Shown: positions 43,093 through 52,041, counted from the stretch's first letter. The stretch is 64,000 nucleotides of DNA from Stutzerimonas sp. S1 (GCF_025966695.1 NZ_JAOEIY010000002.1:62001-126000); one strand, 5' to 3'. Notes: generated by a model not told the origin, from the letters alone. Made by a program: numbers and translations.

Positions 43093-44279
43093 GGTTGTGC
43101 CTCGCTCAGCCGGCAGCTGCTTTCCGGCGCATCGAAGCCCAGCGTGTCCAGCTCGCTGCTGGGATGCAGGAAGCCTTCCTGCGGCGAGCTGGAAACCAGC
43201 GCCCGCGGATGGACCAGCGGAATCGGCTGGCGCAGCTGGCCATTCCACGGGCGGAAGCTCAGCTTGCGACCCTTGAAGCCATCGAGCGGCAACTGGTCGC
43301 TCAGCGATAGCTGGCGGATTGCCGAAACGTCCGTTGCGCGCAGCTTGGTCACGGCAGCTGCGAGGCTGCGCACGGCCAGCCAGGCGGCGAAGTCGCGGTC
43401 GTTCATCCAGCGCCCGGCGTGCGCTTCGAAGCGCTTCTGCAGCTGGGCGGCGCCGTAGGTTTCCACGGTCTTGTGCCAGCCGGTTGGGGTCAGCCCCTGG
43501 GTCCCGGCGACCGGGCGCGGATACCAGGTGTGATAGGGCACGTACTCGCCGAAATCACCGCGTTCGTCGGCCACCACGACCACGTCGTACTCGGTGGTCT
43601 GGGTGAACAGCGGCATGTCGGCCTGGGCGCTGCGGCGCTGGTCGTTCTCGAAACTCCAGGGCTTTTCCGCGACGATCTTGTGGCCGAAGCGCTTGGCCGC
43701 ACGGCGCAGTGCGTCGGCGTAGGCCTGATCCTCGGCAGTCGGGCCGCTGATCAGCAGCCAGCGGTTCCAGCGGCGCACGGCGAGGAACTGGCCTAATGCG
43801 TCGGCGAGCATGCTGCGGCTGGGCAGCGTATGCAGCACGTTGCTCAGGCACTGCTGGCTGCGCAGGCTGTCGGCGGCGCTGCCGGCATTGAGCAGCAGAC
43901 TGTCGGGCATGGCGGCGGACAGCTGGCGCAGCGTATCGGCGGGCGCGTTCACCACGAACAGACGCAAGCCTTCGGCATGCAGTTGCGCGGCCTGCTCCAG
44001 CAGGGCGTCCGGTGTTTCGCTGGTGGTGCCGTCGAGCTGATAGCGGTGCTTGAGGAAGCGCCCGGTGCTGTTGCTGTCGACGATCGCCAGCTCGGCGCCG
44101 CGCAGGCCGGCGTCTTCCGGTTCGGGGATCACATTGGAGAGCAGCGGTCCGGGATCGGGGCGATAGCCCAGATAACCGATGCGCACCTCCAGCGGCTGTG
44201 GCGCGGCAGGTGCCGCGATCGCGACGGGGCAGGCAAGGGCGATCAGACAAACTGCGGTGTGGATCGCAAGTGGGCGCAT
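43089..44279 (-). CDS. pedB: ABC transporter substrate-binding protein of PQQ-alcohol system (PedB-like)
   Basis: This 396-residue periplasmic binding protein has a signal peptide ending AIAAP and the type I (branched amino acid-like) fold segments VRIGYLGYRPDPGPL and LSLSDQLPLDGFKGRKLSFRPWNGQLRQPI. It matches TIGR03863. It is the first gene of pedB-sel1-pedA2-pedA1-pedC. A TACC dyad lies 78 bp upstream. Confidence 0.88.
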   Translation of the reverse strand: MRPLAIHTAVCLIALACPVAIAAPAAPQPLEVRIGYLGYRPDPGPLLSNVIPEPEDAGLRGAELAIVDSNSTGRFLKHRYQLDGTTSETPDALLEQAAQLHAEGLRLFVVNAPADTLRQLSAAMPDSLLLNAGSAADSLRSQQCLSNVLHTLPSRSMLADALGQFLAVRRWNRWLLISGPTAEDQAYADALRRAAKRFGHKIVAEKPWSFENDQRRSAQADMPLFTQTTEYDVVVVADERGDFGEYVPYHTWYPRPVAGTQGLTPTGWHKTVETYGAAQLQKRFEAHAGRWMNDRDFAAWLAVRSLAAAVTKLRATDVSAIRQLSLSDQLPLDGFKGRKLSFRPWNGQLRQPIPLVHPRALVSSSPQEGFLHPSSELDTLGFDAPESSCRLSEAQP

Positions 44280-44356
44280 GGTCGGCTCCTGGGGTTCGTG
44301 GCCAGCATAGGAACCGCCAGGGCAGGGGGAAATATGCAGAAAGTACCGCTCCGGCG

Positions 44357-44371
44357 GTACCAAGGTAGTAG
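44357..44371. promoter_or_regulatory. TACC dyad between divergent pedB-like and cupredoxin-like genes
   Basis: GGTACCAAGGTAGTA is a full match to the recurring consensus and has perfect TACC/GGTA arms. It sits nearly midway between the two divergent starts. A half-site AGTACCGC lies 13 bp to its left. Confidence 0.65.
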
Positions 44372-44433
44372 GTTGGCGTTCGGTGCGAGCCCCTAGCATG
44401 ACGCTGTCCATAACAACAAAAGAGGCCGACGCC

Positions 44434-44871
44434 ATGCCCACTTGCAAAGCACTGCTGCTCAACCTGCTGTTCCTCGGCAGCCTGGTCGGATTCGATCAGA
44501 GCCAGGCCGCCGGGGATCTCACCCGGCGCACGCAGGCCCTGCCGGATCTGAAGTTCGGCTCCGAACAGAGCGACTACGCGGTCTCGCAGAAGGAGTACCA
44601 GCTGGAAACCGGCGTCGCCTACCAGCTCAAGGTGATCGCCGACGGCCAGAAGGAATGTGCGTTCCAGGCTCCGGAATTCGCTCAGGCGATCTTCCTGCGC
44701 AAGGTCGAGGCCGGCGGCGTGGAGATCAAGGCGATAACCCTGGTGGAGCTGGAGTTCGAGGATGCCGGCGAGGCGGAGATCTTCTTCCTGCCGGTCAAGC
44801 CGGGCAGCTATCCGTTCTACTGCAAGGGCTTGCAGAACAAGGGCATGGAAGGTCGCTTCGTGATCAAGTGA
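44434..44871 (+). CDS. cupredoxin-like periplasmic protein
   Basis: This 145-residue protein has a signal peptide ending SQAAG and a C-terminal cupredoxin-like strand with PGSYPFYCKGLQNKGMEGRF. In type 1 copper proteins this loop holds Cys-His-Met; here Cys and Met are present but Leu stands at the usual His position. It may bind copper differently or not at all, and serve as a carrier or chaperone for the alcohol system. The eraS gene follows after 10 nt, so the three genes form one operon with eraR. Confidence 0.75.
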   Translation: MPTCKALLLNLLFLGSLVGFDQSQAAGDLTRRTQALPDLKFGSEQSDYAVSQKEYQLETGVAYQLKVIADGQKECAFQAPEFAQAIFLRKVEAGGVEIKAITLVELEFEDAGEAEIFFLPVKPGSYPFYCKGLQNKGMEGRFVIK

Positions 44872-44881
44872 GGGGACGGTG

Positions 44882-46141
44882 ATGAGTGCCCTGGGGCGTA
44901 CCTACCTGCTGGTCGCGCTGTTCTTCGCCGCGGTGACGCTGGTGTGCACGGCGGTGCTGTTGCGCCAAGCCGTCCGGGATGTACAGCGTGAGCTGGATGC
45001 GGCCCAGCAGGTGGTGGATTACCTGGCGGTCAGCCTGAACGAGCGTCCCCAGGCGCTCACCATGGCGCTGCAACGCAGCCTCCGGCACATCCGCGCCGAG
45101 CGCATCCCGCCGGGTGCCGAGCGCGCGCTGCCGTCGGACTCGCAGCGGCCCTGGCTGAGCCGCTGGCTCTACCCGCAGATGACGCCGGCACGGGTGCTGC
45201 ACTTCGAGGATGGCGGACAGATCCGGCTCGCCGTCAACCCAGACGACGAGGTGGAAGAAGTCTGGGATTCGTTGCTGCAACTGCTGGCACTGTTCGGCCT
45301 GGCGCTGGCGCTGAGCCTTGTCACCATTCGCTGGGCCGTCGGGCATGCGCTCGGCGTGCTGGAAGATTTGCTCGGCGGGCTGCGGCGGATTTCCCGGGGG
45401 CAGCTGGCGACCCGGCTGGTTGCCCGGCGCCTGCCCGAAGCGCAACGGCTGGCTGGCCATTTCAACCAGATGGCCGGGGCGCTGGAGGCGGCGGAGGCCG
45501 ACAACGTCCGACTGACGCGGACCCTGATGGAGCTGCAGGAGCGCGAGCGCACGCGGCTGGCGCAGGTGCTGCACGACGATCTCGGGCAGTACGTGGCCGG
45601 TATCCGCGCGCGGGCCTGCCTGTTGCGAGTACAGGCCGAGCAGCCGGAGGCGGTGCGCGAAACCGCCGGGCATCTGGAACAGCACAGCCTCGATCTGCAG
45701 AACGGTTTCCGCACGCTGGTGCGCGACCTGTATCCGGTGATGCTCGATCACCTGTCGCTGGAGGCCGCCGTCGAGCAGCTGGTCGCGCAGTGGCAGGGCG
45801 CACAGGGGATCGAATGTCGGCTGCAGCTGCAGGGAGCGATTCCAGCCCTGGCCATCGAGGACAAGCTGCACCTGTATCGGCTGATTCAGGAGGCGCTGAC
45901 CAATGTGGCGCGCCATGCGCACGCCAGTTGCGTGCGCTTGCAGCTGCGCGGTGACGCGCAGGCCCTGCGTCTGCTGCTGTGTGATAACGGCCATGGCCAG
46001 CCGCCGGAGCGAGCCGGTGTCGGCCTGCGTTCGATGCGTGAGCGTGCGCGCTGCCTCGGTGCCCGGTTGCGCCTGCGACACTGGCCGGGGCGCGGCTGGG
46101 CGTTGTATCTCAATCTGCCATTGAAGGGAGCGACAGCATGA
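44882..46141 (+). CDS. eraS: sensor histidine kinase EraS-like (HisKA_3)
   Basis: This 419-residue membrane kinase has two hydrophobic helices (about 8-30 and 135-157) around a periplasmic segment of about 105 residues, then HAMP. The HisKA_3 motif ERTRLAQVLHDDLGQ has the phospho-His near 230, and a HATPase with CDNGHGQPPERAGVGLRSM follows. It pairs with the NarL-type regulator that overlaps it by 4 nt. In P. aeruginosa EraSR (ExaDE) controls exaA. A GTG lies in frame just before the ATG; GAGGGG supports the ATG. Confidence 0.88.
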   Translation: MSALGRTYLLVALFFAAVTLVCTAVLLRQAVRDVQRELDAAQQVVDYLAVSLNERPQALTMALQRSLRHIRAERIPPGAERALPSDSQRPWLSRWLYPQMTPARVLHFEDGGQIRLAVNPDDEVEEVWDSLLQLLALFGLALALSLVTIRWAVGHALGVLEDLLGGLRRISRGQLATRLVARRLPEAQRLAGHFNQMAGALEAAEADNVRLTRTLMELQERERTRLAQVLHDDLGQYVAGIRARACLLRVQAEQPEAVRETAGHLEQHSLDLQNGFRTLVRDLYPVMLDHLSLEAAVEQLVAQWQGAQGIECRLQLQGAIPALAIEDKLHLYRLIQEALTNVARHAHASCVRLQLRGDAQALRLLLCDNGHGQPPERAGVGLRSMRERARCLGARLRLRHWPGRGWALYLNLPLKGATA

Positions 46142-46797
46142 AAATCCTGCTGGTGGACGATCACGCGGTAGTGCGTCAGGGCTATGCCAGTCTGCTGACC
46201 GCTCTGCTGCCCGAGGTGGTGGTGACCGAGGCGGCCAGCGGTGAGCTGGCGCTGCAGCGCGTGCAGGAACAGATTCCGAGCCTGGTCATACTGGATCTCG
46301 GCCTGCCCGGCATCAGCGGCCTGGAAACCTGTCGGCGGCTGCGTCAGCGCCTGCCGCTGCTGCCGGTGCTGATCTTCAGCATGCACGACGAACTGGCACT
46401 GGTTCGTCAGGCCCTGGATGCCGGCGCATCTGGCTATCTGACCAAGCGCTGCGCGCCGGACGTCTTGGTCGAGGCAGTGCGCAAGGTGCTCGCCGGGCAG
46501 GCATTCATCGAACAACCGCTGGCGACCGAACTGGCCTGCCAGCGCCCGTCGGCGTCACCCGTGCAGGGGCGGCTGGCCGAGATGACGCCGCGCGAGATGG
46601 AAATTTTCATCATGCTCGCCCGCGGCATCGGCAATCGCGAGATCGCCGAGCGGCTGTGCATCAGCAGCAAGACCGTCTCGAACCACATGGCGCTGCTCAA
46701 GAGCAAGCTGGAGGTCAGTTCCCAGGCGGAGCTGGTGCATCTAGCCATCGACCAGGGCCTGTTGCGCGTCGGCGAACGGATGCTCTGCGAGGCCTGA
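46138..46797 (+). CDS. eraR: LuxR-family response regulator EraR-like
   Basis: This 219-residue regulator has a receiver with phospho-Asp D53 (LVILDLGLPG) and a C-terminal LuxR helix-turn-helix (MTPREMEIFIMLARGIGNREIAERL). It is cotranscribed with the kinase (ATGA overlap). By homology it would activate exaA. The adjacent TonB receptor shares a promoter element with exaA, which makes that element its likely target. Confidence 0.9.
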   Translation: MKILLVDDHAVVRQGYASLLTALLPEVVVTEAASGELALQRVQEQIPSLVILDLGLPGISGLETCRRLRQRLPLLPVLIFSMHDELALVRQALDAGASGYLTKRCAPDVLVEAVRKVLAGQAFIEQPLATELACQRPSASPVQGRLAEMTPREMEIFIMLARGIGNREIAERLCISSKTVSNHMALLKSKLEVSSQAELVHLAIDQGLLRVGERMLCEA

Positions 46798-46816
46798 GCG
46801 CCGGGCCTGCCGGCGC
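46798..46816 (+). terminator. possible terminator after eraR
   Basis: GCGCCGG-GCCTG-CCGGCGC is a perfect 7-bp stem starting right after the eraR stop. The following sequence GACTTCTTTC is only mildly T-rich, so termination is likely but not sure. Confidence 0.5.
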
Positions 46817-47173
46817 GACTTCTTTCGCCGCACCACGCGCGGTCGTTCATCTTTCCGAAAATCTCAGCATCGGACGCCGCACTCCATGCGGCGGCGCCCG
46901 GTGCGCCTTCATGCGTGCCCGCTAGCGATGTCGATCCGGTCATCCGCAGGAGTGACCGCGTGCGTCGTTCCTGCACCGGCGCGCAGCCAAGCCTTCGTCC
47001 GTTCTACTCCGGCAGGAGTAAGACCAAGCGCTGCCGAACCGGGAAGTTTTCCCGGCAGGACCGGGAGTTTTTCCCTGTCGGTGCCGGATGGCGGCTTTCG
47101 ATAATCGGCCCTGGCAGGTTGCCAGTACGGGACCTCGACCACCCGATCCGCCAGACAACAACAAGGAACGCCC
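46817..47173. other. intergenic region upstream of TonB receptor gene
   Basis: This stretch of about 360 bp lies between eraR and the TonB receptor. It holds the twin palindromes at 47039-47077 and a possible -10 region (CGATAATCG) near 47099. No open frame in it looks coding. Confidence 0.5.
47039..47077 (+). promoter_or_regulatory. tandem CGGGAA palindromes upstream of TonB receptor
   Basis: CCGGGAAGTTTTCCCGG (47039-47055, perfect 7-bp arms) and CCGGGAGTTTTTCCCTG (47061-47077) are centred 22 bp apart. The same pair, same order and same spacing occur upstream of exaA. The downstream centre is 105 bp from the ATG here and 99 bp in exaA. This is most likely a response regulator binding region. 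Confidence 0.8.
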
Positions 47174-49474
47174 ATGCAGTATCAGCTCTGTCGTCGCTGG
47201 ATGCCCCGGCGCACGCTGCTTTCCCTCGCAATCGCCAGCCTCGTGCCGGGCTTCGCCCATGCCGATGAACCGCTCGATCTCGGCGGCGAAGAGGTCGTCG
47301 CCACCACGCCGCTACCGGGCATCGACCTGCCTAAGGATCAGGTCCCGGCCAATATCCAGACATTGGATGCCGAGCACCTGCGCCGTCTGGGCGGTCAGTC
47401 GCTGGCCGAGAAGCTGCAGCGCGGGCTGCCGAGCGTGAATGTCAACGAAATCCAGGGCAACCCTTACCAGGCGGACCTGAACTACCGGGGTTTCAGCGCC
47501 TCGCCGCTCCTGGGTACCCCGCAGGGCCTGTCCGTGTTTCTCGACGGCGTGCGGGTCAACGAAGCGTTCGGCGATGTGGTGCACTGGGATCTGATTCCGA
47601 ATACCGCCATCGCCAACATGGCCCTGGTACCGGGTTCCAACCCGCTGTACGGCCTGAACACCCTGGGCGGCGCGCTGGCGCTGCAGACCAAACGTGGCGA
47701 TACCCATCCCGGTGGCTCGGCGGAGGTCTACGGCGGCTCGTTCGGACGCCAGGGTGGTGCCATCGAACAGGGTGGCAACCATGAGGAATTCTCCTGGTAC
47801 CTGGCTGCGGAAGGCATGGACGAGGACGGTTGGCGTGACCATTCGCCGTCCGAGGTCCGCCAGCTGTTCGGCAAGTTCGCCTGGACCACCGACACCACCG
47901 ATCTGGCACTGACGCTGGCACACGCCGACAACGACCTGATCGGCAACGGCCTGATTCCTGAAAGCATGTACGACCAGCGGCGCGAGGCGATCTTCACCCA
48001 TCCCGACCAGACCGAGAATCGCAGCCATCTGATGGCGCTGTCCGCCAGTCACTGGCTGAACGACAGCGACCGGCTGTCCGGCACCGTCTACCTGCGGCGC
48101 ACGCGCACGGCGACCCTCAATGGCGATGGCAACGACGAGTACGAGGACGAATACGAGGAATGGGAAAACGGCGGTTTTCTTGGCGAAGGTCCGGAAAGCG
48201 GCGTGCTGAACCGTACCCGCACCGCCCAGCGCGCCTATGGCCTGGCGCTGCAGTGGGCGCGCCAGGCTGGCGCCCATCAGTTCGCCTTCGGCCTGACCCA
48301 TGACAACACCCGAGCCAGCTTCCACCAGAGCGAGCAGGGCGGTGAGCTGACCAATGAGCGTGGCATCCGCGCCAGCGAAGAGGAGGAGCAGGCCAACAGT
48401 CTGCTGGGTCGCACCCGCACCTCCAGCCTCTACGCCACCGACACTTGGGCGCTGGCCGACGCGCTGCAGCTGACCGGTTCGCTACGCTACAACCGCACCC
48501 GCGTGATCAACAGCGACCGCATGGGTGACGATCTCGACGGCGACTTCACCTATCGCAAGCTCAACCCCGCGCTGGGTTTCGCCTGGCAGCTGCAACCGGC
48601 GCTAACCGTCTACGGCGGCTTTTCCCAGGGCAACCGGGCACCGACGCCGATCGAACTGGGTTGTGCCGATCCGGCCAATCCCTGCAGCCTGCCCAACGCC
48701 ATGGCGGCCGATCCCTTCCTCGAGCAGGTGGTCACCCGCACGCTGGAGTTCGGTGTGCGTGGCGAACTGGCCGGCGGCACCCGCTGGAACCTCGGCGCGT
48801 TCCGCAGCGTGAACCATGACGACCTGCTGTTCGTCGGCACCGGCGGCAGCATGGGCTACTTCACCAACTTCGGCCGCACCCGCCGGCAGGGCATCGAGTT
48901 CGGCTTGGCCGGTGCGCAGGGACCGTTCGACTGGCGGCTGGATTACACCTACCTGCACGCCACCTTCCAGTCCTCGGCGTGCATCCTGGCCGAGAACAAC
49001 AGCACCGAAGGCGAGGGTGGCTGCCCGGACGACGAGATTCGCGTATCCAGTGGCGACTATCTGCCAGGATTGCCGAAGCACAACCTCAAGCTCGGCCTGG
49101 ACTGGAAACTCAATGAACGGCTGCGCATCGGCACGACCGTGCTGGCGTATTCGGAGCAGTACGTGCGCGGCAACGAGAACAACCGTCATCAGCCCAACGA
49201 CGAATTTGAAGGCAGCGGCAAGCTGCCGGGCTACGCCGTGGTCAACCTCACCGCCGATTACCGCTTCGCCCGTGACTGGACGCTGTTCGGCCGGGTCGAC
49301 AACCTGTTCGACAAGCGTTATGCCACCGGTGGCGCGCTGGCCGAGAACCCCTTCGTCGGCGCCGGCAACGCTTTCGAGACAGACCCGGACGCCTGGCGCC
49401 ACGAGCAGTTCATCGCCCCGGGTGCGCCGCGTGCGGGCTGGGTGGGCGTGCGTTACCAGTGGGATGCGCTATAA
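47174..49474 (+). CDS. TonB-dependent outer membrane receptor
   Basis: This 766-residue receptor has a signal peptide ending FAHAD, a plug domain (about 50-165, VPANIQTLDAEHLRRLGGQSLAEKL) and a 22-strand barrel. It lacks a long N-terminal signalling extension. No clear siderophore type can be read from the sequence. The shared promoter element with exaA suggests cargo useful for the quinoprotein: PQQ (as for PqqU) or a metal such as a lanthanide. A terminator follows. Confidence 0.88.
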   Translation: MQYQLCRRWMPRRTLLSLAIASLVPGFAHADEPLDLGGEEVVATTPLPGIDLPKDQVPANIQTLDAEHLRRLGGQSLAEKLQRGLPSVNVNEIQGNPYQADLNYRGFSASPLLGTPQGLSVFLDGVRVNEAFGDVVHWDLIPNTAIANMALVPGSNPLYGLNTLGGALALQTKRGDTHPGGSAEVYGGSFGRQGGAIEQGGNHEEFSWYLAAEGMDEDGWRDHSPSEVRQLFGKFAWTTDTTDLALTLAHADNDLIGNGLIPESMYDQRREAIFTHPDQTENRSHLMALSASHWLNDSDRLSGTVYLRRTRTATLNGDGNDEYEDEYEEWENGGFLGEGPESGVLNRTRTAQRAYGLALQWARQAGAHQFAFGLTHDNTRASFHQSEQGGELTNERGIRASEEEEQANSLLGRTRTSSLYATDTWALADALQLTGSLRYNRTRVINSDRMGDDLDGDFTYRKLNPALGFAWQLQPALTVYGGFSQGNRAPTPIELGCADPANPCSLPNAMAADPFLEQVVTRTLEFGVRGELAGGTRWNLGAFRSVNHDDLLFVGTGGSMGYFTNFGRTRRQGIEFGLAGAQGPFDWRLDYTYLHATFQSSACILAENNSTEGEGGCPDDEIRVSSGDYLPGLPKHNLKLGLDWKLNERLRIGTTVLAYSEQYVRGNENNRHQPNDEFEGSGKLPGYAVVNLTADYRFARDWTLFGRVDNLFDKRYATGGALAENPFVGAGNAFETDPDAWRHEQFIAPGAPRAGWVGVRYQWDAL

Positions 49475-49497
49475 GCCATCAGGCCGATGACGAAAAC

Positions 49498-49534
49498 AAC
49501 CATGCCGCGCTTCGGTGCCCGGCATGGTTTTTTT
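49498..49534 (+). terminator. intrinsic terminator after TonB receptor
   Basis: AACCATGCCG and CGGCATGGTT form a 10-bp stem around a loop with TTCGG, followed by a run of T. It starts 24 bp after the receptor stop. Confidence 0.9.
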
Positions 49535-49672
49535 CGTCTGGTATGCCGGGCCTGCTTCGGCTGTCCTGTGCCGCTGACCGTTGTGCCCGGCGGTGACGCA
49601 AAACGGTCACGGCAGATTGCGTATGCTGGCGCACTTGGCCGCCCACCCGCGGCGGCATTCACAGGAGCCCGG

Positions 49673-49744
49673 ATGACTCACGTCCATGCAGCCGCTTGTT
49701 CTTGCGGATCGCCACGCCTGACGGCGAGCGACCGAGGGCGTTGA
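49673..49744 (+). CDS. possible 23-residue His/Cys-containing leader peptide
   Basis: ATG with AGGAG 6-10 nt upstream opens a 23-codon frame beginning MTHVHAAACSCGSPRL and ending at a TGA only 2 nt before the MFS start. His3, His5, Cys9 and Cys11 are clustered. It may be a translated leader or a metal-sensing small peptide for the MFS gene, or chance. I know of no family. Confidence 0.35.
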   Translation: MTHVHAAACSCGSPRLTASDRGR

Positions 49745-49746
49745 GC

Positions 49747-50904
49747 ATGTCACGCCTGCGCATCGTGCTCGCGCTCGGCAGCGCGCAGACGCTGGCCTGG
49801 GGCTCGACCTACTATCTGCCGGCGATTCTCGCCGAGCCGATGGCGCGCGAGCTGGGCATTTCCACCGGCAACGTCTTCGCCGCGTTCTCCCTGGCGTTGG
49901 TCGTCACGGCCGTTCTCGGACCGCTCTCGGGCAAGCGCATCGACCATCACGGCGGCCGCGATGTGCTGGCGCTTTCCAGCATCGTCTTCGCGGCCGGGCT
50001 GGCGACCCTCGGCCTCGCGAGCGGGCCGCTGATGCTCTGGCTTGGCTGGCTGGTGATCGGCATCGGCATGGCGCTGGGCCTTTACGAGTCGGCGTTCTCC
50101 ACGCTTACCGGCATCTATGGCCGCGATGCGCGCGGCGCGATCACCGGCATCACGTTGCTCGCCGGGTTCGCCAGTACGGTGTGCTGGCCGATCAGCGGTT
50201 GGCTGAATGCCGAGTTCGGCTGGCGCAACACCTGCCTCGTCTGGGCCGGTGCGCATCTGCTGCTGGGGCTGCCGTTGAACCGGCTGCTGATTCCATTCGG
50301 CATCCAGCCGGCATTGCCGTCAACCGACAAGCCGCCGCAGGAACGTGCCGGCGCGGGCCTGACCATGGGCCTGCTGGCGTTCGTGTTCGCCGCCACCTGG
50401 TTCGTCAGTACGGCGATGGCCGCACACCTGCCGCGACTGCTGCAGGAGTCCGGGCTGTCGGCGGCGGCCTCCATCGGCGTCGCAGCCCTGGTCGGACCGG
50501 CTCAGGTCGGTGCGCGCTGTCTGGAGTTCGCGTTGCTGCAGCGCTTCCACCCACTGCTCTCTGCACGCCTGGCGGCCATCGCGCATCCGATCGGTGCGGC
50601 TGGCGTGATGTTGTTCGGGGCGCCGGCGACCACCGGGTTTGCCTTGTTGCATGGCGGTGGCAACGGCATCTTGACGATTGCCAAGGGCACCTTGCCGCTG
50701 GTGATCTTCGGTCCGCACGGTTACGGCCTGCGCCAAGGCCTGCTGATGGTGCCGGCGCGTTTCGGCCAGGCCTTCGCGCCGTTCGTCTTCGCGCTGTTGA
50801 TCGATGGCTTTGGTACCGGCGCGCTGTGGCTGTCGGCCGCGCTGGGCGTGTTGGCGTACGGTGCGCTGTCGTTGTTGCAACGAACCGCTCGCGGTCTTGG
50901 CTGA
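49747..50904 (+). CDS. MFS transporter
   Basis: This 385-residue protein has about 12 hydrophobic helices and the motif GKRIDHHGGRDVL between helices 2 and 3, the usual MFS loop. The first helix begins LGSAQTLAWGSTYYLPAILA, a pattern common in a pseudomonad subgroup without known substrate. The ATG was chosen over a TTG at 49741 because the family starts at helix 1. Confidence 0.85.
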   Translation: MSRLRIVLALGSAQTLAWGSTYYLPAILAEPMARELGISTGNVFAAFSLALVVTAVLGPLSGKRIDHHGGRDVLALSSIVFAAGLATLGLASGPLMLWLGWLVIGIGMALGLYESAFSTLTGIYGRDARGAITGITLLAGFASTVCWPISGWLNAEFGWRNTCLVWAGAHLLLGLPLNRLLIPFGIQPALPSTDKPPQERAGAGLTMGLLAFVFAATWFVSTAMAAHLPRLLQESGLSAAASIGVAALVGPAQVGARCLEFALLQRFHPLLSARLAAIAHPIGAAGVMLFGAPATTGFALLHGGGNGILTIAKGTLPLVIFGPHGYGLRQGLLMVPARFGQAFAPFVFALLIDGFGTGALWLSAALGVLAYGALSLLQRTARGLG

Positions 50905-50914
50905 AGGCGACGAT

Positions 50915-51361
50915 TCAGCTGCAGCAGCCCCCGTCGACATCGGTTTTCGCCGGGCAGCAACTGGCTGGGATTCGATCGGGCAGCTGGGCGGCGGCCAGCA
51001 ATCCGGCCTTGACGATCAGGTCGGCTGGAACGGCTTCGTAAGTCGTGCCGGAGATGCTTAGCGTGCGGCAGCTGGCGTCGCCGCAGGCCGAGCAGCAGCG
51101 GCTCTGGCCGGTGGTCGCGCCGAGCCACTGCTCCAGCGGCACGTCGGCGATCCACAGGCGATTCGATTCCAGCGGTGCCTGCGCAAAGCTGGCGGGGCTC
51201 AGCGTGCTGGTTTCCAGGCGCACCTCGATGCCGAGGATGTGCAATGCCTGTTGCAGATCCGCGGCGGCCCGTCTTACTGCGACCTCGGTGGCGCCGCAGC
51301 GGTCGCAGGTCTGGCCATGTTCGTCGACCAGTCGCTGCCAGCGAATCGTCAGAGTTTTCAT
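50915..51361 (-). CDS. DUF2703 Cys-rich protein
   Basis: This 148-residue protein has Cys pairs spread along it (TCDRCGAT near 19-22, RCCSACGDASC near 90-100, ASCCPAK and a terminal GGCCS), as in DUF2703. Metal binding or thiol chemistry is likely; function is unknown. It overlaps the exonuclease gene by 4 nt and is convergent with the MFS gene. Confidence 0.78.
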   Translation of the reverse strand: MKTLTIRWQRLVDEHGQTCDRCGATEVAVRRAAADLQQALHILGIEVRLETSTLSPASFAQAPLESNRLWIADVPLEQWLGATTGQSRCCSACGDASCRTLSISGTTYEAVPADLIVKAGLLAAAQLPDRIPASCCPAKTDVDGGCCS

Positions 51362-52041
51362 CGCGAAGCGTCCTCTCGAAGCGGGTGCCTGGGCTTGGCG
51401 CGACGCGGCTGCGGCGGCGTGCTGGCCAGCTGTAGCAGCAGGCGTTGTTGCTCGGCAGACAGCCCGAGGAACACCCGTAGCGCAGCATAGGCGTCGTTCG
51501 CCGCATAGGCTTGCTGGGCCTCGCTCAGTACGGTGTTGGCCCAGTTCGAGGTGGCCACGCTGCGCGACTTGCGCACCCGCATGTTGAGTACACCGGCCAC
51601 CGCCCCGCGCAACCCCACCTGGCCCTTCTTGCCCTGGTAGCGCAGCGTCTTCCCGAGGTCGATATAGGTGTGTAGCTCGATGCCAAGCTTGCTGCGCAGC
51701 CGGCTACGGTCCGATTTCAGCCCGAAACCGAACTTCACCACCCCTGGCGCCTCCAGCACAGCGCGCGCTGCATCGATGCAGCCTGGCGCGACAACCTGAA
51801 ACAGATAGGCCTTGTGCGGTGTGGCGAACTGGATCAGGTGCGGGCCGCCAGACACCTCACCGGCCTTGAAGGTCGGCTTGGACTCGGTATCGAAACCGAC
51901 GTAAGGAAAGGTGAGGATCTCGTCGACGGCCGCGGCGAAGGCGGCGGCGCTGGCGGGTATGGCGATGCGCTCGCGCGGCAAGCCCTCGAATGCCGACAGG
52001 GCGTCGATGTCAGGGTGCTGGGGGATGTGGATGATTGACAT
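51358..52041 (-). CDS. DEDD-type 3'-5' exonuclease domain protein
   Basis: This 227-residue protein has exonuclease motifs FDTESKPTF (DEDD motif I), a central FGFGLKSDRSRL (motif II) and YAANDAYAALRVF (motif III with Tyr-x3-Asp, DEDDy type). It resembles the RNase D exonuclease domain without the HRDC part. The substrate is unknown. It is the first gene of a two-gene unit with DUF2703. Confidence 0.85.
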   Translation of the reverse strand: MSIIHIPQHPDIDALSAFEGLPRERIAIPASAAAFAAAVDEILTFPYVGFDTESKPTFKAGEVSGGPHLIQFATPHKAYLFQVVAPGCIDAARAVLEAPGVVKFGFGLKSDRSRLRSKLGIELHTYIDLGKTLRYQGKKGQVGLRGAVAGVLNMRVRKSRSVATSNWANTVLSEAQQAYAANDAYAALRVFLGLSAEQQRLLLQLASTPPQPRRAKPRHPLREDASR

